A DNA stretch of 31,406 nucleotides from Conoideocrella luteorostrata (GCA_032433595.1 JASWJB010000418.1:1-31406); one strand, 5' to 3'. Shown: positions 9,884 through 20,659, counted from the first letter of the stretch. Made by a program: numbers and translations. The notes: generated by a model not told the origin, from the sequence alone.

Positions 9884-12007
9884 TCATCGATCGTAACCCA
9901 TGGGAGGAGCGGGAAGTCTACCGGAGCTGTACGGATTGTCATCGTAGTATCGCGGCCCGTAGTCTTCCCTACCATGGATGTCAAGGTCACGATACCGAGA
10001 AGGCGCCCAGCTTTCTGCTCTTCGGGGTTTGTTGCCCGGGTCTTGAATCATTTGGCGCCGTTGCTCTCGTTTTTCATGGCGTTTAGCCTTTTCTTCCTGA
10101 AAGACTTTGCATTCGTGGGTCATCTCCTTGGCTTCCTTCATTTCCTCAAATGCGCCTTTGATACCCATGGCAGCAATGCCAACGGACGCGGCATCTTTCA
10201 TGATGGCCTTGGTCTTGAGCTTCTTGGCATCGGCAGCGCTGAGACGGCCCTCCTTGACGGCTTTTTGACGCGCAGTCCTCTTCTCCATGCTTTGATAAAC
10301 ACCGTGTGCCGCGTGGATGGTTGCAACAGTAGCGAGACCGGTAGTAATAATCTGCTTACCTTTCATCTTTTTGGCTTTCCGTTCGTCCTCATCTGAGTCG
10401 CCAAGGTCCGACTCGGATCCATAACCGCGCCCTCCACCTCCTCGACGAGATGAGTCTCGGTAACCGCCCCCCCGATTTGACCGCTCGTACTCGTAGTCTC
10501 CCCCTCGGCTGCGGCTGTCGCCGTAGCGGGGGTCGTCGTCATACTCATCCGAGTATCTTCGAGATCGTCGTGAAGAGGCACGGTCGTCAAAATCATCCTG
10601 GTCGCGGCGGCGATGATCGTCCGCGGCAACGGCCCCGCCGCCAATTCCAAGCTTGGCCAAGCTGTTGCGAGCCTTGTCGACCACACTGCGGCTACGACTT
10701 CGCCGGTGTCTATCGGGGGATTCGTCTCTTGAGTCATAACTTCGGCCTCGGCTGTCGGCACGACTTCGAGATCTTGAACGGTGATCGAAGGCAGCCTTGG
10801 CGCCTAAAGCACCCAAACCAGCCGTGGCCAGGGCGGCAAGGCCGGTTGCACCACCACCGCCTCCACCTCCACCGGCTTGTGAGCGAGCTCGGGAACGAGA
10901 TCGGCTGCGTCCGGTTGCCTTGTCTTCCTCAATGTCCTTCTTGGAACCATTGATGAGACGGTTGCCAACTAGACCACCAATGACGGACTCGGCGAGACCC
11001 AATTTGCCACCTTTGTCGCCTGTCGCAGCGTCGACAGTCGCAGCACCGGCAGCGGCGGTGAGAATGCGCTTCGTCTTTTCGCCTTTCCAACCGCCAGGCT
11101 CCTTGGACACGCGAAAGGCTTCCGTGGCGCCGGCCAGAAGCGATGCCATGGCGGCTTTCTGAATCTTATTTGCTCCCGAACCGCCCATGGTAGAGCCGGC
11201 GCGAGACCCGGTAGGGCTCCCAGCGCGACTGCGATTGTCCCCGTGTCTATCGTTGTCCTTGCCTCCACCAGTGAGAGTCTTGACAGCGGCACCGAGACCC
11301 GTGGCAGCCAAGGCGTTTTCGAGAAAATTCTTGTGGCCTTTTTTGTTTCTGGAGTCATCGTCTTCGTCAGAGTAGTATTCAGTGACTTGACCATCACGGC
11401 CGCGGTGAAGGATGTAATGGGCCTTTTGGTCCTTTCTGGCCTGTTGTTTGCTGTAGAACTCAGCACCCTGATATCCAGCTAGAGCACCGAAGCCGGCGAG
11501 GGCGACCGAGGAGAGGGGATTGCGTTGCACCTCCAAGCCATCCTGCTTGGCTTCATAGCGATCGTAAAGCTCCTTGCCACCTGCGAGCAGGGCGGCGCCG
11601 GCCACAGCGGCGATAATCTTCTCTTGCTTTGTCATGCTCTTCTGCTTGGACCGGCGTTCCTCTTCTTCATAATAGGAACCCGAACGACGCATTCCACGAT
11701 CATGATCGCGGTCGCGAGATGGCTCATAGCGATGGTCATTGCGATAATCGTAAGTTTCTTCGTAGTAACGGTCATGGTCGGCAGAGCGGGCTCGGCGAAC
11801 ATCCCGGCCGCTTGGCGGGGGGAAGTCCCGGCGAATCTCCTCAACGGATAGGTCACTATCCTCTCTACCACGAGGAACTAATTCTCTGGACGATAGAGGC
11901 CTCCCATAATCACGAGAATCGAGATAGCGAGGGTCTCTGTCGTCGCGCCGCTCCTCTCGCACATAACGTCGGGGAGGATCCCGCTCGTAGGGATCGTAGC
12001 TGGCCAT
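9884..12007 (-). CDS. Arg/Ser-rich glycine-zipper protein, DUF3824-type
   Basis: A single exon of 707 residues, very rich in Arg, Asp, Ser, Tyr and Gly. The N-terminus (1-120) is charged and Tyr-rich. It is followed by short hydrophobic Gly/Ala segments of glycine-zipper type: IIAAVAGAALLAGG (131-144), SVALAGFGALAGYQGAEF (167-184), NALAATGLGAAV (231-242), RILTAAAGAATVDAATG (314-330), ESVIGGLVGN (340-349) and GLAALATAGLGALGA (389-403). Between them lie RS-dipeptide tracts (RSRSRSRARS at 367-376 and RSRSRSR near 410-416), an (G)8 run at 379-386, a charged Arg/Asp/Tyr stretch (465-540), a conserved C-terminal block (547-655) and a Pro/Tyr-rich end. Such proteins are usually labelled DUF3824 in filamentous fungi; their role is not established. 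The RS tracts could suggest nuclear or RNA-associated behaviour and the zippers membrane association or assembly, but neither can be decided here. The first ATG is at 12007 and all frames are intact. Confidence 0.93.
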   Translation of the reverse strand: MASYDPYERDPPRRYVREERRDDRDPRYLDSRDYGRPLSSRELVPRGREDSDLSVEEIRRDFPPPSGRDVRRARSADHDRYYEETYDYRNDHRYEPSRDRDHDRGMRRSGSYYEEEERRSKQKSMTKQEKIIAAVAGAALLAGGKELYDRYEAKQDGLEVQRNPLSSVALAGFGALAGYQGAEFYSKQQARKDQKAHYILHRGRDGQVTEYYSDEDDDSRNKKGHKNFLENALAATGLGAAVKTLTGGGKDNDRHGDNRSRAGSPTGSRAGSTMGGSGANKIQKAAMASLLAGATEAFRVSKEPGGWKGEKTKRILTAAAGAATVDAATGDKGGKLGLAESVIGGLVGNRLINGSKKDIEEDKATGRSRSRSRARSQAGGGGGGGGATGLAALATAGLGALGAKAAFDHRSRSRSRADSRGRSYDSRDESPDRHRRSRSRSVVDKARNSLAKLGIGGGAVAADDHRRRDQDDFDDRASSRRSRRYSDEYDDDPRYGDSRSRGGDYEYERSNRGGGYRDSSRRGGGGRGYGSESDLGDSDEDERKAKKMKGKQIITTGLATVATIHAAHGVYQSMEKRTARQKAVKEGRLSAADAKKLKTKAIMKDAASVGIAAMGIKGAFEEMKEAKEMTHECKVFQEEKAKRHEKREQRRQMIQDPGNKPRRAESWAPSRYRDLDIHGREDYGPRYYDDNPYSSGRLPAPPMGYDR

Positions 12008-12091
12008 TCCAGCGGCGGCGGGGTGAAGTGTGGTGGGTGGCGTGCGGGCAGGCGCTGGTGATGATGTAATGCAACGGTTCGCCGTTATTTG

Positions 12092-12113
12092 CTGAAAAAA
12101 AAAAAAAAAAAAA
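12092..12113 (-). promoter_or_regulatory. Possible 3' splice site of a 5' UTR intron
   Basis: Read on the minus strand, a T19 run (12095-12113) is followed at once by CAG (12092-12094), about 85 bases before the ATG of the DUF3824-type gene. This is the shape of a strong 3' splice site. A CTGAC lies upstream near 12145-12152 and a CAG|GTTTCG candidate donor near 12181. The intron would be entirely in the 5' leader and is inferred. Confidence 0.35.
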
Positions 12114-12715
12114 GGTTCGTTTACTTGTAATGAAAAGGTGAAGCGCTGGTCAGAATCAAATCACGGCAGCGACGAAACCTGAGTTGCTTGATGACTCAAA
12201 TCAAAGAGACGAAAAGGCAGAGCGAAAATTTGATGTCAAGGTTTGCGTCGGGAAGGATCCGTCTGAGCTCAGGTGGGAGAGGGAGCATGAGAGCGATTGA
12301 CGACGACATCAGGCGGAAAGAAGTGGGCGGCTCTGGGCGTCGACGCTGGCTGGGTGGCTGGCCGTGGAAAGGAGGGGCCAAGACGGCGTACACGTTGGGC
12401 AATGACCCTGAATGACGAGCAGCTGCTGTGCGAGAGAGGCCTTGGGCAGGTCTTGGGAGGCTGGGCATACCGCACAGTGTCCGGCTGGCCGATGGCTGAT
12501 GCCTGTTCCCTGCTCGTTGCGAGGCACAGTCAATAGCCGCGTGCATGGCGACCAGCATGGCGAGCGTACGGTGGCGGTTGATGTGCGATGGTGGTGGTGG
12601 GCAAAGAAAGGTTGGCTGGCTTACAATGGACGGCAGCGGTGGAGACGCCAGAACAAAGTGTACTATGCTAGTGACTCTGTAGTGGCGGCGTTCCCCCCTA
12701 TGGCCCGTCGGTTTT

Positions 12716-12739
12716 GATGGGGCTGCCGATGGGGCTGCC
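12716..12739. repeat. Two-unit 12-bp direct tandem repeat
   Basis: The unit GATGGGGCTGCC occurs twice without a gap and is followed by a partial third copy (GATGGTGC). Confidence 0.85.
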
Positions 12740-13092
12740 GATGGTGCTTGATTGCTCGGTTGCCTTGGCTTGGTCGATTGTGGCGCGAGTTCTCCATGCT
12801 ATTCGCGGAGGACCCGAATGTTCGGGTTATGTCTGTCAACCTTGGAGGCAGCCAGGTGATACTATCTACGAGGATAACGGCAGTTATCATGGACGGTATT
12901 GACATTTCCTGCGAAGCTTCCATTCCGGTTTGTCTTTTGCTCTGTAGGTGGAGATCAGGGCAGATAGTCCGATAGGCAAGAGCTGAAACTTGGACCGCTG
13001 TTGGAACGCCTAGCCCCTAACACAAACCTCTATAATCTTCCACTCGCTTACTTCATAGTCTCGCGAAATGATTTGAATATGAAGAAAAGACC

Positions 13093-13116
13093 AAAAAAAA
13101 AAAAAATTTTTTTTTT
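13093..13116. repeat. A14T10 poly(dA:dT) tract
   Basis: Fourteen A followed directly by ten T. Rigid tracts of this kind tend to exclude nucleosomes in fungi, and this one lies in an intergenic region. The exact length may be affected by sequencing. Confidence 0.85.
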
Positions 13117-13696
13117 ATCACGCGGTTTGCTGCATCACACAACATTTCGACATGTCCTTATCCACTCTCCATCGCTCCCTCAAAGTTCCGAGGCATGGCC
13201 GAGAATCAATCAATGCATAACATGCTCATGCTCATGCGCCTCCACCATTCGGATCCAGTGCGATGCCCAATTGCGGATCCGGCCGTGGGCATCACAGTAC
13301 TTTAGCTAGCGAGCAAAGGCTTTTATCCTGGTGGGGGATGACGCCCGTGGTCATTTTGCAAAATGATACTCCGTACATCGACGTCTCTTGATACGCTTCT
13401 CTCAATAACTACCGTCTTTGAACAATGTGTCTTCTGGATGTGACATGTGACTCTCTCTCCCTCTGTCTCTCTCTGGCTAGGTGGTAACTATGGGACGGCG
13501 GTCATCCGTGGCCCGCGCATGCCGCGACGTCACGGCAGAGTCACTCCTAGGTGCTGCGCCGCCGTAGCCTCAGCCACGCTTCTGCTTGCTTCGCCTCGCT
13601 TTTGGCGTTTGTTGCAGTCGGAGAGGTCTGTTCAATCGCGGTCAACTCCTCAACGGGGCTTTGGTCGGGCCGGAGAAACAATTGCACTGAGAGATA

Positions 13697-13713
13697 GATG
13701 GATGGATGGATGG
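13697..13713. repeat. (GATG)4 microsatellite
   Basis: Four GATG units plus one base. The same motif recurs at 30504-30527 and 30545-30556. Confidence 0.85.
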
Positions 13714-14173
13714 CAGCATTACCATCGAAACATGGGCATTCGTTCACTGCAATGCCACGTAAAACACGCTTTTGCACTTCATCCCCTAGGGGAGGAACTC
13801 CGGAGTTGCTCGAGCTTCTCGAGTTCCGTCGGTGCTCATCCTTCCCATATTGGCAGGTCGTGAGCCCGCCGCTCAACCCAACGCCTGGCCGCTGATTACT
13901 CCATTGTCCATCCAGCTTCTCTTCTCGGACGGCCGTGGCTCTCCATACAAAAAGCCCTTCATGCTCCCTCCATCCTGAATCCTATTCATTGGTCGTGCCA
14001 ACCCACCAATCAAGTACCGGCCGTGTACGATGGATGCTATACGGCGTAGTAGTTAACACGTCGCAAAGGTTCATTATTTGTTGGACCGCCCCCCTTGTAC
14101 GAGCATTGACGATCAGGGCCCTATTTATGTCCTTCCTTTACTCATAACGGTTGCCTGAAGCGTCGTCATAACA

Positions 14174-14187
14174 TGACGCCGGCGTCA
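14174..14187. promoter_or_regulatory. Perfect 14-bp palindrome TGACGCCGGCGTCA upstream of the GPI-protein gene
   Basis: The sequence equals its own reverse complement and contains TGACG/CGTCA half-sites of the type bound by bZIP factors (CRE/ATF-like) around a GCCGGC core. Two further GCGACGCCA copies follow within 50 bases. It lies about 400 bp upstream of the start codon at 14587. The binding role is inference. Confidence 0.4.
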
Positions 14188-14405
14188 CACCATTTACAGC
14201 GACGCCAATTCCCACCTTTGCGTTCCCGCGACGCCATTCGCGGCTGGATCGGCGTGCTGTGTCTGACCATGATGTCGGTCGGCTGTCTTGTATCCAGTGT
14301 TGTTTGCTCGTACTACATGGAGTAGCTGTAAGTTGGTGAACCCCGCGCAGATCACGCTAGCTCTCACCTCACCCAACGAGTGCAACAGCTCGTACATGGA
14401 AGTAC

Positions 14406-14413
14406 TATATAAA
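14406..14413 (+). promoter_or_regulatory. TATA box of the GPI-protein gene
   Basis: TATATAAA lies 174 bases upstream of the start codon at 14587. That leaves room for a leader of about 140 bases. The stretch between them is rich in CAAT and C/T, as is common in fungal 5' leaders. Confidence 0.55.
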
Positions 14414-14586
14414 GTTGACCGCTCGGCCAACCGTGAGTACACGCTCTGATTCCCTCTGATGCTGGGCTGCCTACTCTCTGTACATATCGAATCAATCTAC
14501 CTGTCAATATCAGTCCATATTAGTCAATCCCACTCAACTCCAGTCGACCCTTCTCTCGATAATCTATACCAATCCGTCCATTCATC

Positions 14587-15264
14587 ATGAAGTCTGCCGT
14601 CCCCATCGTGAGCCTGCTTGCCACCCTGGCCGCTGCTTCAAACGACCGCCGTCAAAAGTGAGGTCCTTTTGACACCACATTGTGTTACATCATCCAAAGC
14701 AACTTCCGACACGAATTTAACTAACCATCGTCCCCAAAAACAGCACCCATCTCTTCTCTATCCCCCCGTCTCCAACACAGAACGAGAGCTCCATCGGCAA
14801 ATTGTCCATCCTGCCCGTCTCGACTCACTCCGGCTCCTCTACATCAGCCTCGTCCGGAACTGCCTCAGGACCCGCGTCTGGATCTGGCTCTCAGGCACCT
14901 ACCACCATGGGACACATTACCGGCAGCGCACCACCTCCTAGTACTCAAAGGTAAAGTCTACCTACCTGCTATCCTCTTTACACGTTTGACCTGATACTGC
15001 CGAACTGGTTGTCTCATCTCAAGAACGGTGTCGAAAAGCGACATGACCAATTATAGCTAACAACACTCCAGCGCCACCGTCACTGTTCCAACAACCACTC
15101 CCTCTGGCTCTAGCTCTGGCTCTCAATCTGGATCCAGGACCGCCTCCGGTTCCAGCAGCGGTACGCAGAGCCAGACATCGAATCCCGCTGCAGCACCCAC
15201 TGCATTTGGAAGCAATCTTGTTGCTGGAGTCGTTGCGCTTGCTGGACTGGCTGTCGCCATGTAG
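14587..15264 (+). CDS. Small GPI-anchored Ser/Thr/Gly-rich surface protein (three exons)
   Basis: This gene appears only after splicing. Exon 1 is 14587-14657, exon 2 is 14744-14950 and exon 3 is 15072-15264. Intron 1 (86 nt) runs GTGAGG...TAACTAAC...ACAG and intron 2 (121 nt) runs GTAAAG...GCTAAC...CCAG. Both joins are phase 2 and the frame stays open for 156 residues. The product starts MKSAVPIVSLLATLAAAS, a clear signal peptide. The middle is Ser/Thr/Gly/Pro-rich and likely O-glycosylated (SGSSTSASSGTASGPASGSG). The end is a short spacer plus a hydrophobic tail (NLVAGVVALAGLAVAM) with nothing after it, the form of a GPI-attachment signal. It should be displayed on the plasma membrane or linked to the wall. 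I cannot name a family: there is no CFEM cysteine pattern or enzyme motif. A TATA box lies 174 bp upstream. Confidence 0.88.
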
Positions 15265-17025
15265 GTCGTAGCCTTGGGCTTGGCGCTGCGACCGCAGAGT
15301 CATCGAGTCGTCCGGAGGTCCATCCCAAAGTGAATGATGAAGCTTCACCAAAAGGCACAACTTGACAACCGCGACGAATCATTATAATTATATCAAATTA
15401 CATGTCATGTTGCACCAACACTCGTTTCATCCGTATACTCAGGTACTTATTGCACTGCACAATACTCAATGCCTTTGGATTATTTTTTTGATCCTATCGT
15501 ACAATACAACAACGCCGTGGCAGCATCAGATACCCGCGCTGTCCAGCATCGAGTGTGGAGTGAGAAGAAAGATCGGTTTTTCTTGTAAAAAAAAAAAAAA
15601 ATAGAAAAAAAATAGAAAAGAACCAGAACATGTTACTTTCAAAAGCTTAGAACAAAGCCAAATCAGGCCTCCATTCCCCCCGTCTCTACGACAAGAAACA
15701 AGGTGATTCTTTTGTGTTTTTTTCGAAACAAACTCCATTGTCCCTTCCACTCTCTCATGGAAAAAAAAGGAAGAAGAGAGTGGATAAAATGCCACCAAAA
15801 AATAAAACCATAAAAAAAATGCATTGCATGAAAGAAAAACGAATGGATTTCCTCGTGTGCAATTAGCACTTGTTCGCAGAACAGAAGCAGAAAGATGAGT
15901 TAAAATAATCTTCATGCGCTTTTTTGTATATATGCCACTTTTCGGGTTTCTGCTATTCCCTTTTGCTCCATTTCATGCCCACGCTGAGGACACATGTTCG
16001 CCGTTTCGCTTTGCAAAGCTTTTCCAGATTCAGAAATAACAAAAATTGAATCCTTGACCCCTCATTAAGAGGGCCGCCCTGGACGAGTACGGTGATACCT
16101 TCATACAATGACGTGACAAATCACTCTCGGTAGGAATATCAAGAATAAAACACACGCAGTCGCTGCGGCAGAAGAGTCTCGAGGCGACCAACAGCAGCTC
16201 GTCCAGGCTTCGGTGTCCCAACCAAAAGTCCAAAAAGTGAACCAGACGCTGCTGGTTCGTGCTGCTGTGAATTTTGCGCATTTGTTTTGGGAATATAAAA
16301 TCGTCCTGACCAACACCTATAAATCCGCTTGCAAACCTCCAGGCCACAGCTTTCTTGAGGACGGAGAATTGAACTAAAACAAAAACCCCCCCTCCCTCTC
16401 CTTAAAGTTCATTCGAAACTGTCTGGCTGCCATAGCCAGAGAAAATAAAGACCACAAGATTTGCCCCAGTTAGCTGTGAAACCTCCCCCCCCCCCTCTCC
16501 CATAAGCCTCAATATCATGACCATTTTGTTGAAGAATTCAACCGACACTTGCGCCAGATCGATGTCGTACTCTTCCAGTATTAGCCAGCATCGTATATTT
16601 CGCTTCTTGATGCTTCCTTTCGTATTCCTTGATTCCAAAATCCAGGACATATCGACCATTGGACATTGAGGAATTGCTTGGCAATACCTGTATCAAGATC
16701 GTCCCCGTGTGCATGCATCAATGAGCCAAAAAGAGGAATAAAAGGAATAGACGTTAATACGGAGTGAAAGCCCTCACTTTGGAGGAGTACCTGGAATGAA
16801 AACGGCCAACACCTCGCAAAAAGATATAACTGCATCTTGATGACTGGCCAACCATTGGTCATATGATTCGCGTTGGGGAGTCGCATGGAGTGAAATACTA
16901 GTCATATCTCGCCTGAGAATGTGATGCTCCAAGACTAGTATACTCTTGCGACCCGTCATTCAAAAACCACGCTTTCCCCTACCTCTCACACCTGCCCTCC
17001 ACTCGTCTGTCCACTTCCGTTGCAT
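15265..17025. other. Intergenic between convergent genes, no gene supported
   Basis: About 1.76 kb between two converging genes, so both 3' untranslated regions lie here. It is marked by A-rich runs (15586-15618 and 15760-15820), C-rich runs (16384-16400 and 16484-16499) and a TACGGAGTG at 16758-16766. The minus-strand frames at 16030-16886 are 70-105 codons long and mutually overlapping, with no recognisable motif. Confidence 0.6.
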
Positions 17026-19450
17026 CTACTCGGCATGGACACCGTTGGTCAACGCAGTTCCGTTGGTTGCCTCCGAACTATGGTTCTGAGTGGGGTATGG
17101 GTCTTGTCCTCCCAACTCAGCCGACCCTGAAGGAGCAAAGTCCGGAACATCTGCGGACAGCTGAGTGCTGCCATGACCGTGACCGTTACCATTGCCATTC
17201 ACCATTCCATTTACTGTTTGACCGGAAGGCATACTGTCAGGAAACTGAGGAAACTGGCCGTCACCTTGAGGCGAAAAGACCATTTGAGGTGGCATGGTGA
17301 AAGGCATAGATATGGCTCCGTTAAACGGAGAACCGTAGTTGAAAGGACGGTTCTTGTAAGTCGGATGCGATGGGCCGTTGTTGCGGGCGAAGTCGTCACG
17401 ATCTCCCATGGGCAAAATGAAGTTCTGCCATCCATTACGGCGACGTAGACGCTCTATGTCATCCTCGCCGATCACGAAGTCAATTTCAATGGAGTTTTCG
17501 CACGCCGCTCGGATCATGGCCATATCCTGGGTCAATTCCCTGATACGCTTGAAAGCGGCAATAAAGTGTAGATTGACAAAACCCTGCGAGTCCATGCGCT
17601 TCCGCAGATACATGTCTTTACACAGGTTTTCAATCGAGAAGTAATACTCGATCTGGTTCTTGAGGACGACCATGTTATCCCAGTACTGAGGAGGCTGTGG
17701 GAAGGAAGTTGCGGACATAGGATGCATGGGGAACTCAAAAGGGCCGAAAGAGGTAGACTGAAGAGGCGGCAAACGCGCAGCAGGCAAAGACATGCGGTTG
17801 AAGCTGTGAGCGGCACCATTTCGAGCACGTCCAGCTCTCTGTGAAGTGGGCATGAAGCCTTGGCCATGATGGCCTTGTCGTGTCGGTGGGCTGTAAGGGC
17901 CTTGAGGCCTTGCAGGCACAGATCCGTTGTTAGAAAAGCTGGCACCGTTGTGTTGGTGAGAGTGGGAGTTGACAGGATGAGCTCCCCGGCCGCGGTAGCC
18001 TCCTCGTCCTCTGTCGGTTCGGCCCTCGGAACGAGCATTAGGGGTACTCTGCTGTTGCAAAACATAGATTGGTAAGAAAGATGTTACACATTGTCGTACA
18101 ACAACGGAAGACACTATTTTGTGTACTAAGATGGAAAACAGATGGACTTACAGTTGGCTGCGAGGCGGTGGCATCCTTGCCCTTGTCACTGCCTGTCTGA
18201 GCAGATGGCTTCTTTTGTTCCTTAGGAGTACTGCTGGCATCCATTGACGCTCGCTTTGAGGTGGGAGGCAGAGAGTTAGTCCTGTTGGAACTGGCACTGC
18301 TTTCCTTAGCTCGCTCCTTGGATTCGCTGGGTTTGTTGGTGCTGGCATTGGCGGCAGCTTTTTCGATCGGCTGCTGCGCGCCTGTAGGAGCAGCTCTACC
18401 GTTGTTAGTACCGCGAGCACCGCCACGGGGCTTGGTGTTGCGCATCTGGGGGAGCTGGGTCTCAAAATTGACAGTGGGAACATAGTCATATGTTACCCAC
18501 TTGTCCTTGTGCTTCTTAGCTTGGGACCCGTCATCCTGAGTCTCCTTCTCTTGCGTAGCAACAGGCTTAGTCGCAGCTGGTTTCTTTTGTTCTTCCTTAA
18601 TAGTGATTTCAGGGGTAGGCCATGACGCAGCGTCGTCAACGGAGGGAGGCAATTCGGACTTGCCATCCTTGTCAGCTAACCGAGACCCCCGGCTGCTATT
18701 TCGATCTGGTCTTCCGGATTCGCCAGCTTTGCGATTTGACTTTGCACCGTTTGTAGGTGCATTCTCCTTAGAGGAAGTCGTGGGAGATGCATCCTTGGTA
18801 ATCTTCTTTGCCTCACCATCGTGGGAGGTGATACCGTTGGTCATGACATCAGAAAGAGACGGTTTAACCTTTGCCTGTTGTTCCTTACGCTGCATCCAAA
18901 TGTTGACAGAAGGAATGGGGGCTTCTGACAACTCTACCTTGGGACACTCCTGGACGGCTTCTTTGGTCTTGTCAGCCCCTGATGCCTGATCAATTGTTTG
19001 TTTGTCTGATGAACCCTTGGACTTCTTGCCCTTGCGAGGCCTCCTCGACTCTTGTTCGTCTACCGACCGTGTGGCGGTGCTTGAGGATCTTGTTCCCTTG
19101 TCTGTTCGCCTCCATGGGCGATCTAACCGCCCAGAATCATCGTCTCGTCTTGATTCGGAGTGTCTGTCGTGAGTGGTCTCGGAGCGTAGATCGCTCTCAG
19201 ATCCAATGTTGCTGTCTACGTCCTGCTTTTCAACAGCCGCATGAGGTCGAGGTTCGGCGGTTCTGACGCCTTCCAACGACTCAATGGGAGTTTCGGCAGC
19301 AGTTGCGGGCGATGTGGCACCGTGAGGCAGCGATGCGGGATTTGGTGATGTGGTGGAAGGGGACGTGCCTTGTCCTTTTGCGGCTTGCGCGTAGGAAAAT
19401 GTCGAAGCAGCCGCCATCTCGTTGGAATTAGATTCGGCTGTAGAAATCAT
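17026..19450 (-). CDS. La-motif RNA-binding protein (LARP1/Sro9-like), two exons
   Basis: Proteins of this family bind mRNA and act in translation and mRNA stability in the cytoplasm; the nearest yeast relatives are Sro9 and Slf1. Exon 1 is 18152-19450 and exon 2 is 17026-18051. The 100-nt intron starts GTAAGT and ends CAACAG in phase 0 (a CAGCAG end allows one Gln more or less). The protein is about 774 residues. It has TFSYAQAAKGQ near the N-terminus, a long disordered Ser/Lys/Glu-rich region, an RGG stretch RGRGGYRGRG (447-456) and a La motif at about 556-649 (YWDNMVVLKNQIEYYFSIEN, then LCKDMYLRKRMDSQGFV and GWQNFILP). The tail is Asn/Gly/Pro-rich. No DM15 repeats follow, so it is of the Sro9 type rather than animal LARP1. 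The first ATG is at 19450; one at 19417 has a better context and would shorten the protein by 11 residues. Confidence 0.94.
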
Positions 19451-20628
19451 GTCAATACTGACTATGGAAAGCTTGGCCACAACACGATTTTCTCGTATTG
19501 TTTTGGGCGTCTTTTGCCACGCTCCCCAGCCGGGGTGAAGCAAGGTTGACTTCGGCAAAAGTTTCTTCGAAGAGTCGTCTGACGACTGGAGGTTGTAGGA
19601 CGCTCTGTACAGTGACCAAAGAGGTAACGTTCCACGAGCTGTGTGATTGGAGGTCCTTGCTGGTTCAAAGGAGCCTCCTGATGCGGAGTGTGTCGTCGAT
19701 CGACGGGATCAGGATGGAAAAAGTCGATGGTCGGGACAGAAAACACCTCTCCTATTTTTCTGCTCCGTCAAGGAGACTGTGTCCTTGTCGCGAGGTCTCG
19801 CGTCGATGCGGCCAAAGGACGTCTCGGGAAAGGGTGAAGGAGAGAAATAAAACAAAATAGGTCGACTGGGAAGCCTAAATACTATGATCAAAAACGAAGG
19901 TTCTGACCAGAGTTGACTGACAGAGGGAAGGTGTAGGCGAAGGGAAATGACCAAGTCACTGAACCGGATTACTGCTGATGTCCGATTGGGGTGAGACGGA
20001 ACGTCAGAGTCAGCGTTGGTAGCAAGGGGAGCGTACAACAGAACCCAAATGGAGTACGCAAGTTGTAGCAACTGGGGGGCTCGGCTGAGAAAGCAGGCGA
20101 GTCGAGGCAAACAAGGCAAAAACAGCGACCTAACAGAAGGTTGCTTTGTCAGTAACACTATTTGCGGCGTTGCTTGTGCCAGGAGAAACAAAGTCTGCGC
20201 CGTTGCTCGAGGAGCCGAAGCGTCTTAGCCCGTGCCGGAGGTAATTTTTTTTTGAAAAAAAAAAAAAAACCGAAAAATGACTGGCAAAGTGAAAGGTAAC
20301 CCTGACAGGCAGGAAGAGTTTGTGAGTGGGCAGGAATCTCAAAGAGGACAGAGAGAGGAAACCACACTGCACCAACAAAATTCAGCCAACTGCAACGTCA
20401 AATCTCGAGCGAGGAATCAGCCTGCGTGGGAGAATTTGTTGTGGTATTTTTTTGGAATGGGAGAGCACACAGTCGCACACACCAAAGAGAATGGGGCGGC
20501 GGGCAGGGCAAAATGGGTGTCGGAGGTTATTTTTTGCGTGTGCGAACAAACAATTTTTTTTTTTGGCTCGCTGGCCTAAGTCTCCAAGTCTCCGTCCGAG
20601 TCCCCGTCTCCAGTCCCCATGCGATCAG

Positions 20629-20659
20629 TCTTCCAGTCTTCCAATCTTCCAGTCTTCAG
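20629..20659. repeat. TCTTCCAG minisatellite, about four units
   Basis: Consecutive units are TCTTCCAG, TCTTCCAA, TCTTCCAG and TCTTCAG. The surrounding bases (20581-20620) carry related TCTCCAGTC-like copies. Confidence 0.8.

Larger units (their letters stand above)
12008..14586. other. Intergenic region, no gene supported
   Basis: About 2.6 kb between divergent genes, so both promoters must lie here. It contains an A19 run (12095-12113), a two-unit 12-bp tandem repeat (12716-12739), an A14T10 tract (13093-13116), one TACTCCGTA (13367-13375), a (GATG)4 tract (13697-13713), nested palindromes at 13783-13827 and a perfect 14-bp palindrome at 14174-14187. The frames present are short, overlap on both strands and run through these repeats, so none is called. 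Confidence 0.6.

Noticed and set aside
10450..10953. Long frames opposite the DUF3824-type gene
   Set aside because: They are antisense shadows of a strongly biased, repetitive coding sequence.
19451..19558. 36-residue N-terminal extension of the La-motif protein
   Set aside because: The extended frame has no ATG before 19450; it would need a TTG start.
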